From the NCBI GenBank assembly GCA_007117255.1, contig SKGU01000239.1, positions 1 to 17,478 of the forward strand: a stretch of DNA of 17,478 bases, read 5' to 3'. This document shows positions 1 to 6,995 of the stretch, piece after piece (positions within the stretch are counted from its first letter, which is position 1; the number at the start of each line of letters is the position of its first letter). This DNA is from Natronohydrobacter sp. (GTDB taxonomy: Bacteria; Pseudomonadota; Alphaproteobacteria; Rhodobacterales; Rhodobacteraceae). A program made the translations under genes and the position numbers. The notes beneath the pieces were generated by a model. That model ran no database searches, was not told the origin of the DNA, and saw nothing but the letters and a program-made list of their open reading frames with translations.

Positions 1-644
1 AACCCCTGCGGCCAGTGCCGTTGGTTGGAAGCGTTGAATGCGATGGTGGAGGTGTGCTGCGCGATGCGGATATGCGGGGCGTCGACATGGAATTGCCCTG
101 TGGCAGGGTCGAGCGTTGCGATATGCACTCCGCTGCCGGTAGAGAAGCCGAAATCGACCGAATGACCGAAGCTGACATAGGCGGCGGCGATGATGTCACG
201 CCCGCTGCGCAGAAAGCTGTCACCGCGCGGGAATACAGTGAACAAGGCCCCAAGGGGCGCGCCAATCCCGATGCTGCCGGACCCGTCGATCGGGTCCATG
301 GCCAGGTCAAACAGGCCATCGGGATCCAGCGCAATGATCTCATCGGCTTCTTCCGACAGGACTTGCGCAACTGACAGTCCCGCGACGATGCGCAGGTAGT
401 GATCATGCGCGCCCATATCGAGGGCCTTTTGCCGGTCGCCAGACATGTTCTGGCCGACAACCGCATTCGGATCGCCCATCAGCCGCCCTTGCGCCAGACG
501 CGTGGCCACTGGCGCACTGGCCTCTGCAAGCGCCAGAAGCAGCCTTGCCAGCGCCGGTGGAGTGTCGGGCTGCGAAGCCAGAAACTGTGCCAGCGTCGGC
601 GCGGTGACGGGGGTGTCGGTGTTCAGGTGCAGGGTTTGGGGCAT
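1..644 (-). CDS. fbp: Class I fructose-1,6-bisphosphatase paralogue (3' end cut by window edge)
   Basis: The reverse strand reads 214 codons from an ATG at 644 to the window edge without a stop, so the C-terminal third or so is missing. Visible family signatures are the metal-site SEEADE (residues 97-102) and DPIDGSGSIGIGAPLG (117-132), followed by LFTVFPRGD. These match the Asp-Pro-x-Asp-Gly catalytic motif of class I FBPases, which hydrolyse fructose-1,6-bisphosphate to fructose-6-phosphate in gluconeogenesis and the Calvin cycle. The usual SSNID part of the motif is replaced here by SGSIG, so this is a divergent paralogue rather than the standard housekeeping form. It is transcribed divergently from the DeoR-tpiA-rpiB operon and shares its 123-bp promoter region. 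A role in returning carbon from the tetrose pathway to hexose phosphate is likely but inferred; another sugar bisphosphate could be the real substrate. Confidence 0.85.
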   Translation of the reverse strand, partial: MPQTLHLNTDTPVTAPTLAQFLASQPDTPPALARLLLALAEASAPVATRLAQGRLMGDPNAVVGQNMSGDRQKALDMGAHDHYLRIVAGLSVAQVLSEEADEIIALDPDGLFDLAMDPIDGSGSIGIGAPLGALFTVFPRGDSFLRSGRDIIAAAYVSFGHSVDFGFSTGSGVHIATLDPATGQFHVDAPHIRIAQHTSTIAFNASNQRHWPQG

Positions 645-767
645 CGTGACCTCGTGGCTTTGAACCCTATACAGGCGCATCGTGAATATAACAACACAAA
701 ATCACAAAATCACAATATTGACGTTCTAAATGTTACATGCCATGTTAGCGCATGACAGGAGGCCCCG
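645..767. promoter_or_regulatory. Divergent promoter region between fbp and the deoR-tpiA-rpiB operon
   Basis: This AT-rich 123-bp gap separates two divergent starts. On the plus strand a candidate promoter is TTGACG (718-723), a 17-bp spacer and CATGTT (741-746), followed by a strong AGGAGG ribosome site at 757-762, five bases before the ATG at 768. Just upstream of the -35 lies a tandem 8-mer, ACAAAATC at 696-703 and 704-711 with a partial third copy to 719. TGTTACAT (731-738) sits inside the spacer and is shared with the promoter of the FGGY kinase operon. Placement over the core promoter suggests repressor sites, perhaps for one of the two DeoR proteins. The promoter elements are read by eye and match the consensus only partly. 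Confidence 0.55.
696..719. repeat. Tandem 8-bp direct repeat, candidate operator
   Basis: ACAAAATC occurs twice head to tail (696-703, 704-711) and is followed by ACAATATT (712-719), giving about three copies with an 8-bp period. It ends within the candidate -35 box of the deoR-tpiA-rpiB promoter and also lies upstream of fbp. A regulator-binding role is inferred only from position. Confidence 0.45.
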
Positions 768-1547
768 ATGAAGCGTGACGAGCGGCAACAGGAAATCATG
801 AATTTGCTTGTCGCGCAGGGCGAGGTCGATCTTGATGCACTGGCAGAGCGCTTCGTGGTGTCACGCATGACCATTCACCGCGATCTGGACGAGCTGGAAA
901 GCGCGGGGGTGTTGCGCAAGATCCGGGGTGGCGCGACCATTCGCAGCGGCACGCAGTTTGAAAGTGATTTCCGTATTCGTGAACGGCAGGACGCCCCGGC
1001 CAAAGCCGCCATGGCCGAAGCTGCGCTGCAATTGGTCGAGCCGGGCATGAGTGTGATGGTCAATGATGGTTCGATGGCGGCGATCCTTGGCGCGGGGCTG
1101 GTGGCAAGGCGTCCTCTGACCGTGATCACCAACAATGCCGCGCTGATTGACCACCTTCGGGCAGAAACCGGGATCACCCTTATTGCACTTGGTGGTGTCT
1201 ATTCGGCCAAGTTCAACGCCTATCTTGGCAAGGTTTGTGAAGACGCTCTGGCGGGGTTGCGCGCCGATATCGCTTTCATCTCGTCGCCTGCGGTGGCCGG
1301 GCTGGAGGTGTTTCACATGGATGAAAGCGTGATGCGCGCAAAACGCGCCATGATGCAGGCCAGCGCCACGCGCTGTCTACTGGTCAATCATACGCGCTTT
1401 GGTCACGCCGCGTTGCACCGGCTGGCGGGGCTGGCCGAATTTGAACATATCATCACCGACACCGCGCCTGATGCGCAGGCCAGCGCTGCGCTGGCACGCG
1501 CCGGGCTGACCCTCACCCTTGCAGACAGACTGGAACAGACCCAATGA
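768..1547 (+). CDS. DeoR-family transcriptional regulator (first gene of tpiA-rpiB operon)
   Basis: A 259-residue protein with the DeoR layout: an N-terminal winged helix (about 6-56) carrying the signature VSRMTIHRDLDELESAGVLR and ending IRGGA, then a DeoR-type sugar-phosphate sensor domain (about 75-250). Family members usually repress a catabolic operon until a phosphorylated sugar binds the sensor. The phosphate-binding loop, usually close to DSGST, reads NDGSMA here (99-104), so effector recognition may differ from the second DeoR protein in this window, which has DDSTTA. The ATG at 768 is favoured by AGGAGG five bases upstream. The stop overlaps the tpiA start as ATGA (1544-1547), so translation is probably coupled. 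It likely controls its own operon, and perhaps fbp and the kinase operon that shares the TGTTACA motif; this is inference. Confidence 0.9.
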   Translation: MKRDERQQEIMNLLVAQGEVDLDALAERFVVSRMTIHRDLDELESAGVLRKIRGGATIRSGTQFESDFRIRERQDAPAKAAMAEAALQLVEPGMSVMVNDGSMAAILGAGLVARRPLTVITNNAALIDHLRAETGITLIALGGVYSAKFNAYLGKVCEDALAGLRADIAFISSPAVAGLEVFHMDESVMRAKRAMMQASATRCLLVNHTRFGHAALHRLAGLAEFEHIITDTAPDAQASAALARAGLTLTLADRLEQTQ

Positions 1548-2311
1548 GCGATGCGCAATTCTGGATTGGCACAAGCTGGAAGATGAACAAGACCCTGGCG
1601 CAGGCGATGGAGTTTGCCACTGCGCTGGCGCAAGCCGATGAGGCGCGCGATCCGCGTTTTCAGCGCTTTGTCATCCCGCCATTCACAGCGGTGCGGCAGG
1701 TCAAGCAGGCGCTGGCTGACACCTCGGTCAAGGTGGGGGCGCAGAACATGCATTGGGCGGATGCAGGCGCATGGACAGGTGAAGTGTCCGCGCCCATGCT
1801 GGTCGATTGCGGCCTGGATCTGGTTGAGCTGGGCCATTCAGAACGCCGCGCGCATTTCGGGGAGACGGATGAAACCGTCGGCCTGAAGACGGAATCTGCG
1901 GTCCGCCACGGCCTGACGCCCCTGATCTGCATCGGCGAGACATTGACCGAGCGGGAGGCAGGGCGTGCGGCGGATGTGCTGGCCGCGCAGGTGCGCGGGG
2001 CGTTGGAAAAGCTGTCAGGCAGCCAGAAAAACGCGCCGATCCTCTTTGCATATGAGCCGGTCTGGGCGATTGGCGAGGGCGGCATTCCTGCCACCTCTGA
2101 CTACGCCGATGCGCGTCAGGCCGAGATCATTGATGTTGCGCAAAGCGTGTTGGGGCGGCGGGTTCCGTGCCTTTATGGCGGGTCGGTCAACCCCGGCAAC
2201 TGCGCGGAACTGATTGCCTGTCCGCATGTGGATGGGCTGTTCATCGGGCGGTCCGCATGGGCGGTCGATGGCTATCTGGACATTCTCGACCGCGTTTCTG
2301 CGGCGATCTGA
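1544..2311 (+). CDS. eryH: Triose-phosphate-isomerase homologue, EryH/TpiA2 type (tetrulose-phosphate isomerase)
   Basis: The 255-residue protein is a full-length TIM barrel. The catalytic residues are all present: Lys13 in TSWKMNK, His98 in ELGHSERR and Glu171 in AYEPVWAIGEGG, plus the phosphate-gripping GGSVNPGN and GLFIGRSAW near the C-terminus. The N-terminal FWIGTSWKMNKT differs from the usual GNWKMN of housekeeping TIM and resembles the TpiA2 group of rhizobia and Brucella. In Brucella that enzyme (renamed EryH) moves the carbonyl within erythrulose phosphate instead of acting on triose phosphate. Its location between a DeoR regulator and rpiB, in a locus with EryA- and EryB-like enzymes, supports the EryH assignment. 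Ordinary triose-phosphate isomerase activity cannot be excluded. Translation starts in an ATGA overlap with the regulator. Confidence 0.88.
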   Translation: MSDAQFWIGTSWKMNKTLAQAMEFATALAQADEARDPRFQRFVIPPFTAVRQVKQALADTSVKVGAQNMHWADAGAWTGEVSAPMLVDCGLDLVELGHSERRAHFGETDETVGLKTESAVRHGLTPLICIGETLTEREAGRAADVLAAQVRGALEKLSGSQKNAPILFAYEPVWAIGEGGIPATSDYADARQAEIIDVAQSVLGRRVPCLYGGSVNPGNCAELIACPHVDGLFIGRSAWAVDGYLDILDRVSAAI

Positions 2312-2335
2312 AACACCGAAAAACAGGAGACACCC

Positions 2336-2791
2336 ATGAAAATTGCAATTGCAGGCGATAGCGCAGGCGAAGGTCTGGCCAAGGTCTTGGCAGAGCATTT
2401 GAAAGCCACGCATGATGTGGCCGAGATTTCGCGTACGGCCGATGGCCCGGATGATTTTTACGCCAATATGGCGGACCGCGTGTGCAGCGCGCTGCTGCAG
2501 GGCGAATATGACCGCGCGATTCTTGTCTGTGGTACTGGAATTGGCGTGGCGCTGTCGGCCAACAAGGTGCCTGGCATTCGTGCTGCACAGTGTCATGATA
2601 CTTATTCGGCGCAGCGCGCAGCGCTGTCGAACAATGCACAGGTCATCACAATGGGCGCGCGGGTGATCGGCGCAGAGCTGGCCAAGGCGATTGCAGACGC
2701 GTATCTTGGCGAAACTTTCGACCCGAATGGCCGCTCTGCCGGAAATGTTCAGGCTATCAATGCGCTGGATGCCAAGTATAACGCTGGCTGA
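2336..2791 (+). CDS. eryI: RpiB/LacAB-family sugar-phosphate isomerase, EryI type
   Basis: A 151-residue protein of normal RpiB length. It shows the family's active-site Cys65 in LVCGTGIGVALSANKVPGIR, His87 in QCHDTYSAQRA, and the NNAQVITMGARVIG segment that shapes the substrate site. RpiB enzymes interconvert aldose and ketose phosphates. In Brucella the paralogue next to tpiA2 (EryI) converts D-erythrulose-4-phosphate to D-erythrose-4-phosphate, which enters the pentose phosphate pathway. The identical tpiA-rpiB order here points to that role, though ribose-5-phosphate isomerase activity is possible. A good ribosome site, AGGAGA at 2325-2330, lies five bases before the ATG. The gene follows tpiA by 24 bp and is followed at once by a perfect hairpin. 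Confidence 0.9.
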   Translation: MKIAIAGDSAGEGLAKVLAEHLKATHDVAEISRTADGPDDFYANMADRVCSALLQGEYDRAILVCGTGIGVALSANKVPGIRAAQCHDTYSAQRAALSNNAQVITMGARVIGAELAKAIADAYLGETFDPNGRSAGNVQAINALDAKYNAG

Positions 2792-2796
2792 TTGAT

Positions 2797-2826
2797 GCGC
2801 GAACAGGGGCACTTCCCTGTTCGCGC
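2797..2826 (+). terminator. Perfect 12-bp hairpin after rpiB (terminator or mRNA stabiliser)
   Basis: GCGCGAACAGGG (2797-2808) pairs exactly with CCCTGTTCGCGC (2815-2826) around a six-base loop, beginning six bases past the rpiB stop. There is no following T tract, so either a factor-assisted terminator or a 3'-end stabiliser is plausible. The stem ends only three bases before the ATG of the next ORF, so it would also affect that gene's translation if transcription continues. Confidence 0.6.
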
Positions 2827-2829
2827 CAC

Positions 2830-3060
2830 ATGGATAAAGGCGCACAGAAATTGGCTTTGCTGGATATAAAGCACCCGTTCTTCCGGCCGCTCTGGCGGCG
2901 CGTGGTGGTGACACTGATCTGCTTTGTTTGGGCAGGGGTTGAGTTCGCTGTCGGCAGTCCGATGTTTGGTATCCTGTCGGGGGCGTTGGGGGCTTGGTGC
3001 TTTTATCAACTGTTCTGGCGTTTCGACCCTGCGGCATTCGGGGACGAAAAAAACGACTAG
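2830..3060 (+). CDS. Small conserved-looking two-helix membrane protein, function unknown
   Basis: A 76-residue ORF with a positively charged lead (HPFFRPLWRR, 15-24), a first hydrophobic segment (about 25-41), a tight turn at Gly-Ser-Pro, and a second hydrophobic segment (about 43-63), ending in an acidic tail (FGDEKND). I recall similar short DIKHPFFRPLWRR proteins in Rhodobacteraceae but no known function. The start is uncertain: ATG 2830 abuts the hairpin at 2797-2826 and has no clear ribosome site, while TTG 2851 (residue 8) has an AAAGG upstream and would open closer to the conserved-looking core. It ends four bases before the stop of the opposing EryB-like gene, and its last codons overlap that operon's probable terminator. 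A link to polyol metabolism is not evident. Confidence 0.65.
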   Translation: MDKGAQKLALLDIKHPFFRPLWRRVVVTLICFVWAGVEFAVGSPMFGILSGALGAWCFYQLFWRFDPAAFGDEKND

Positions 3061-3073
3061 CGGGCTAAAGTCG
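3047..3073 (-). terminator. Probable intrinsic terminator of the eryA-deoR-eryB operon
   Basis: Read on the minus strand, CGAC plus TAG (3073-3065, with a TT bulge) pairs with CTA plus GTCG (3060-3054) around a four-base loop, and seven T residues follow (3053-3047). The stem overlaps the TAG stop of the EryB-like gene and the last codons of the opposing small membrane protein. The stem is short, so the T run carries most of the support. Confidence 0.55.
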
Positions 3074-4711
3074 ATTGCGGTGGCGCGCGGCAAGTATTTC
3101 TCTCGCGCGCGCCAGTTCCGCGTCGCGGCGCTTATTGTTCCAGCCAAGTTTTGCGCAGGCCAGTGTTGCCAGTTCCTGCAAGCCCGCTTCCGTGATCTGC
3201 CCGGTGATGGCCAGCCCGGTGCGGCGCAACACCACGTCATCGAGGTGCACGACCTGTTCATGCGCCATGATATGCGCGATTTCCTGATGTGAATGGTCCG
3301 GTGCCCCTGCCAGCGGGGTTGGGTCTGGGCCTTCGGCTGCAAGGATGGGGCGCGCATGCGTGCCATAGCGGCGAAGAAGCAGGCGCGCGCGGTCAGGACT
3401 ACAGCCAGTGTCGCGCGCGATCTCGTTGGCCCAGAGTTGCGGGTTGTCCGGGTAATCGCGCCCGCCACCGATGGGCAAGGTATCCGTGCTGATCTGCCGT
3501 GTCTTGCTCAGGCGCTCCAGCACAGTATCGGCCACTTCTGCGGCAAAACCACGAAAGGTGGTCCATTTGCCACCCACCATCGACAGGATCGGCCAGGGCC
3601 GCGCGCCTTGGGCGGGCAGTTCGGGGGTGGAATGGTCGCGGCTGATCAGCCCCGCCGCCGTGCCATCCGAGGCAGGCAGCGGGCGAATGCCGCTATAGAC
3701 ATGCACAATCTGGCCGGCCTCGAATGTAAGCGCCGGAAAGAGCGCACGCAGGCTGTCGAGAAAATAGGTGATCTCGGTCGCATCACAGGCCACAGTGTCG
3801 GGGTTATCGGCGCGAATATCGGTCGAGCCTGCCAGCACGCGGCCCAGATGCGGAAATGCCAGGCAGATGCGCCCGTCATCGGCTTCGAAGTAGACCATGC
3901 GTCCGTTCAGGGCGCGATAGAGTTCCGGATGGTCCAGCAGGATATGCGAGCCTTTGGTCCCGCCAATGAATTTCGAGGGTTCGCCAAGACTGTCATTGAC
4001 CTGATCGATCCAGGGCCCCGCGGCGTTGATGACGATCCGCGGCGTCAACCAATGTTCGGTTCCGTCAGGCTTGCGCAATCCGATGCGCCCATCTTTGGCA
4101 CCCAACAATTGGGTATGGTTCAGCGCGGCGGCATGCGCGCCTTCGCGCTGACCGTCCTGAACCAGTTCCAGCACCAGCCTTTCGGGATAGGTGACATGCG
4201 CGTCATAATACTGCCCTGCCGCCTTGATGCGCGGGGTCAGGGGCGGGATTTCGCGCAACGCCCGCTGCGCGGACCACATGTTGTGGCGGGGCATGACACG
4301 GGCGCGGCGTCCGTAGAAATCATACATCATCAGCCCGGCCCAGATCAGCGCCGCACCACGGGCGCGCGGAGCAGTGGTCGTGCCCATAAGCGTGCGAAGC
4401 GCGGCCCAGACCCCTTTGGCCCAGGACTGGATCGGAATGACCGTGGCCAGCGGATGCACCAGATGCGGGGCGTTGCGCAACAAAAGGTTGCGCTCATAGG
4501 TTGATTGCGCGACCAGCCGCAATTCGCCGGTTTCCAGATATTTCAGCCCGCCATGGATCAGCCGCGATGGGGCGGCGGAACTGCCGCTGCCAAAATCGCC
4601 CTTGTCGGCCAGCACGACGGACACGCCTTGCGCCGCAAGGTCGCGAAACAGGCCCGCGCCATTGACGCCCGCGCCAAGGATCAGCACATCGGGGGTGTCG
4701 GGCAGGGTCAT
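3065..4711 (-). CDS. eryB: FAD-dependent GlpD-family dehydrogenase, EryB-like (erythritol-4-phosphate dehydrogenase)
   Basis: A 548-residue protein matching the GlpD/EryB family along its length. An N-terminal FAD-binding fold reads ILGAGVNGAG (11-20), followed by the family signature around GSGSSAAPSRLIHGG (41-55) and LKYLE. INAAGPWIDQV, GSTDIRADN and a late MVGGKWTTFRGFA follow, and a GlpD-type C-terminal helical domain ends the protein (about 415-545). GlpD oxidises sn-glycerol-3-phosphate at the membrane with FAD. EryB does the same chemistry on erythritol-4-phosphate, giving a 3-tetrulose-4-phosphate. The kinase two genes upstream in the same operon and the EryH/EryI-like isomerases nearby favour the EryB role, but glycerol-3-phosphate or another polyol phosphate remains possible. 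Its ATG overlaps the stop of the DeoR gene as ATGA (4711-4708). Confidence 0.85.
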   Translation of the reverse strand: MTLPDTPDVLILGAGVNGAGLFRDLAAQGVSVVLADKGDFGSGSSAAPSRLIHGGLKYLETGELRLVAQSTYERNLLLRNAPHLVHPLATVIPIQSWAKGVWAALRTLMGTTTAPRARGAALIWAGLMMYDFYGRRARVMPRHNMWSAQRALREIPPLTPRIKAAGQYYDAHVTYPERLVLELVQDGQREGAHAAALNHTQLLGAKDGRIGLRKPDGTEHWLTPRIVINAAGPWIDQVNDSLGEPSKFIGGTKGSHILLDHPELYRALNGRMVYFEADDGRICLAFPHLGRVLAGSTDIRADNPDTVACDATEITYFLDSLRALFPALTFEAGQIVHVYSGIRPLPASDGTAAGLISRDHSTPELPAQGARPWPILSMVGGKWTTFRGFAAEVADTVLERLSKTRQISTDTLPIGGGRDYPDNPQLWANEIARDTGCSPDRARLLLRRYGTHARPILAAEGPDPTPLAGAPDHSHQEIAHIMAHEQVVHLDDVVLRRTGLAITGQITEAGLQELATLACAKLGWNNKRRDAELARAREILAARHRNRL

Positions 4712-5472
4712 GAGATCTCCACAATATGCAGGGCAACGCCTGCATCGCGCAGGCTGCGCGCCGTCGCATCGGCCAGTCGGCTGTCGGTATAGACGGCGTC
4801 AAAACTGCTCAGCGGCGCGAGCTTGTTCAGCGCGATACGCCCGAACTTGGGCGATGCGGCCAGAAGCACACGACGCTCGGCCGCGTCCAGCATCGCGGCC
4901 TTGGCGCGCGTGACCAACCCGTCCTGCACCAGCGCGGCCCCATCTGCGATGCCAGAGGCCGAGCAGATCGCCACATTCACCCGCAGCCGTGCGAGCGCAT
5001 CTTCTGCCCCCGGCCCGATAAAGGCGTTATAGGTGGGTGCGTAATCGCCGCCCACGGCAATCAGCGCGATGTCATCCACACTGGCAAGTGTTTGCATCAG
5101 CGCAAGGCTGTTGGTGATCACGCTCAGGGGGGCGGCCTGGGCAAGCAACGGCCCAAGCGCAGTGGCTGTGGTCGAGTCGTCCAGCGCCACGGCCTGGCCG
5201 GGTGTGATTTCGCTTAGGGCGGCGCGCGCGAGGGCGGCTTTCACCTCTGGCTCGGACTGCGCGCGGTAAGCATAGAGGCTTTCATAGATGCTGGACGGCT
5301 GGGCCGTGACGGCGCCGTGCAGCTTGCGCAGCACGCCTTGTTGCGCAAGCCTCTCAATATGGCGGTGAATGGTCATGCGCGAGACGCCGAAATGATTGGT
5401 CAGCGTATCGATGCGCACTTCGCCATGCGCGCGGACATATTCGGCAATGGCACCCATGCGGTCATCGTTCAT
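4708..5472 (-). CDS. DeoR-family transcriptional regulator inside the eryA-eryB operon
   Basis: A 254-residue DeoR protein: winged helix with GVSRMTIHRHIERLAQQGVL (29-48) ending LHGA, then the sensor domain with a canonical phosphate loop DDSTTA (98-103) and SVITNS. It lies between the kinase and dehydrogenase genes and overlaps both as ATGA (5472-5469 and 4711-4708), so all three are probably translated together in fixed ratio. Likely effector and target: a phosphorylated tetritol or tetrulose made by the operon's own enzymes, and the TGTTACA palindrome upstream of the kinase; both are inferences. It is related to but clearly distinct from the DeoR protein at 768-1547, which has an altered sensor loop. 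In Brucella the ery operon regulator EryD is of the SorC family, so this arrangement differs. Confidence 0.9.
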   Translation of the reverse strand: MNDDRMGAIAEYVRAHGEVRIDTLTNHFGVSRMTIHRHIERLAQQGVLRKLHGAVTAQPSSIYESLYAYRAQSEPEVKAALARAALSEITPGQAVALDDSTTATALGPLLAQAAPLSVITNSLALMQTLASVDDIALIAVGGDYAPTYNAFIGPGAEDALARLRVNVAICSASGIADGAALVQDGLVTRAKAAMLDAAERRVLLAASPKFGRIALNKLAPLSSFDAVYTDSRLADATARSLRDAGVALHIVEIS

Positions 5473-6986
5473 GCCTGTGCCTCATGGTCCAGTTCTTGCC
5501 AGATCGGCCCCAGTGCCTGCGCGATGTCACAATGCAGGCGGTAGCGGCGATCGAGCGCGGCTTTCTGATCAGGGTCGGGCGTATAGGTTCGGCGCAAGGG
5601 GGCCATGTCGCGTGGGTCGTCCGTGGGGCTGTTGAACAGCCCGACACCAGCGCCCGCGCATAATGCCGCGCCCCATGCGGCGGGCTCTTCGGTTGCCGAT
5701 ACGGTCATCGGCAGGCCAAGCACATCCGCAAAAAGCTGCGCATAGGTGGCATTGCGCGAGATCCCCCCGGTCAGGTGCAGATGATCTACCCGGAATCCAT
5801 CGCGCAGCGCATCAATATGGACGCGGTGATTGAAGGCCACCCCCTCGATCAATGCGCGCAGCATGTCGCCGCGTGTACTCCAGCCGCGCAGGCCCAGAAA
5901 GCTGCCACTGGCTGTCGGCCCATGTGGTGAGCCGAAAAGATAGGGGTGGAACATCACGCTTGAAGGCCGCGCGCGGGCCTCGGTCAACTCTGATGCCAGG
6001 CGGTCATGCAGGGTGTCGCCATCGCGCGCGCGCTCGACTGCGCAAAGCGTGTCCTGAAACCAGTCGTAATTCGTGGCGGATGCGGGTGAGATGGCCATGT
6101 TGTTCCATTCGCCCCGGCGCAGCCCGTTGCGGCAGAACCAGCGCGCGTCAGTTTTGGGCGCGTCGGACACAGTTTCATTGATCGAATAGGTGCCCGCGAC
6201 AAGCGTTGCATGGCCTGCGCCATGCCCGCCCACACCCAGCGCCGAGGCCGTGACGTCATGCAAGCCCGCGACTACCGGAACACCCGCGCGCAGCCCGCAG
6301 GCATTGGCGGCGGATTCTGTCAGATGTCCGACGATTGCATCGGGGTCCGCGATCGGGGGCAGGGCATGTGCCAGTGACGCCAACCCGTAGAGCGCAAGGA
6401 TGTCTGGGGCATAGTCCTGTGTGGAAACATCCGTGAAAGAGGTGCTGGCTTCGGTCAGGTCCGTGCCGATTGTGCCGGTCAGGCAATAGCGCAACCAGTC
6501 CTTGCAGGCGAGGATATGGCCGATGGCGTTGAAACGCGCAGGCTCATGCTGCCTGATCCATGCCAGAAGCGCTGAGGGCGCAGAGGCGTGGGGCATTTGC
6601 CCGCTGCGTGCCAGTGCCCTGGCCGATATACCACTGGCCTGCCAATCTGCCACCTGATCGCCGGCGCGGCTATCCAACGACAGAATGCCTGGACCCAAAG
6701 CCGCACCGTGTTTGTCCAGCAGATACAAGCCGTCCCCATGTGCGGTGACGCCGATGGCCGCAATCCGGTCGGGCTGGCCTGCTTTCGCGGCGGCTTCTGC
6801 CATAGCCTGTGCCGTGGCAGACCAGAGTGCGGCCATATCGCGTTCGACGCGGCGGGGGGCGGGCATATCCTGCGGGATGCGGCGGCGCGCAATGGCCAAT
6901 GGATTGCCTGCGCTATCGAAGACCACCGCCTTTGTTACGGTCAGTCCTATATCAAGCCCCATGATCCGATCACGGTGGTGTGTCAT
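5469..6986 (-). CDS. eryA: FGGY-family carbohydrate kinase, EryA-like
   Basis: A 505-residue protein with the two-domain FGGY fold. The N-terminal phosphate-binding segment is MGLDIGLTVTKAVVFD (9-24). The putative catalytic base is Asp244 in GLHDVTASALGVGG, and a C-terminal ATP motif LHLTGGISRNATYAQLFADV spans about 403-422. FGGY kinases phosphorylate polyols and ketoses with ATP. In a locus with EryB-, EryH- and EryI-like proteins the best guess is erythritol kinase, giving L-erythritol-4-phosphate, but xylulose or another pentitol cannot be ruled out from sequence alone. The ATG at 6986 follows a promoter with an overlapping palindrome, making this the first gene of a three-gene operon. The gene stop overlaps the DeoR start as ATGA. 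No strong ribosome site is visible; an AGGCG lies about six bases upstream of the ATG. Confidence 0.82.
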   Translation of the reverse strand: MTHHRDRIMGLDIGLTVTKAVVFDSAGNPLAIARRRIPQDMPAPRRVERDMAALWSATAQAMAEAAAKAGQPDRIAAIGVTAHGDGLYLLDKHGAALGPGILSLDSRAGDQVADWQASGISARALARSGQMPHASAPSALLAWIRQHEPARFNAIGHILACKDWLRYCLTGTIGTDLTEASTSFTDVSTQDYAPDILALYGLASLAHALPPIADPDAIVGHLTESAANACGLRAGVPVVAGLHDVTASALGVGGHGAGHATLVAGTYSINETVSDAPKTDARWFCRNGLRRGEWNNMAISPASATNYDWFQDTLCAVERARDGDTLHDRLASELTEARARPSSVMFHPYLFGSPHGPTASGSFLGLRGWSTRGDMLRALIEGVAFNHRVHIDALRDGFRVDHLHLTGGISRNATYAQLFADVLGLPMTVSATEEPAAWGAALCAGAGVGLFNSPTDDPRDMAPLRRTYTPDPDQKAALDRRYRLHCDIAQALGPIWQELDHEAQA

Positions 6987-6995
6987 AGAATCGCC

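Noticed and set aside
2015..3037. A 340-codon open frame on the minus strand across tpiA, rpiB and the small membrane protein
   Set aside because: It spans three genes and the hairpin of the other strand, has no family signature, and lies on the side where coding is clearly on the plus strand.
3293..4504. A 403-codon open frame on the plus strand opposite the EryB-like gene
   Set aside because: It is the antisense of a well-conserved FAD dehydrogenase, has no recognisable domain, and is rich in Arg/Gly/Ala as expected for GC-rich shadow frames.
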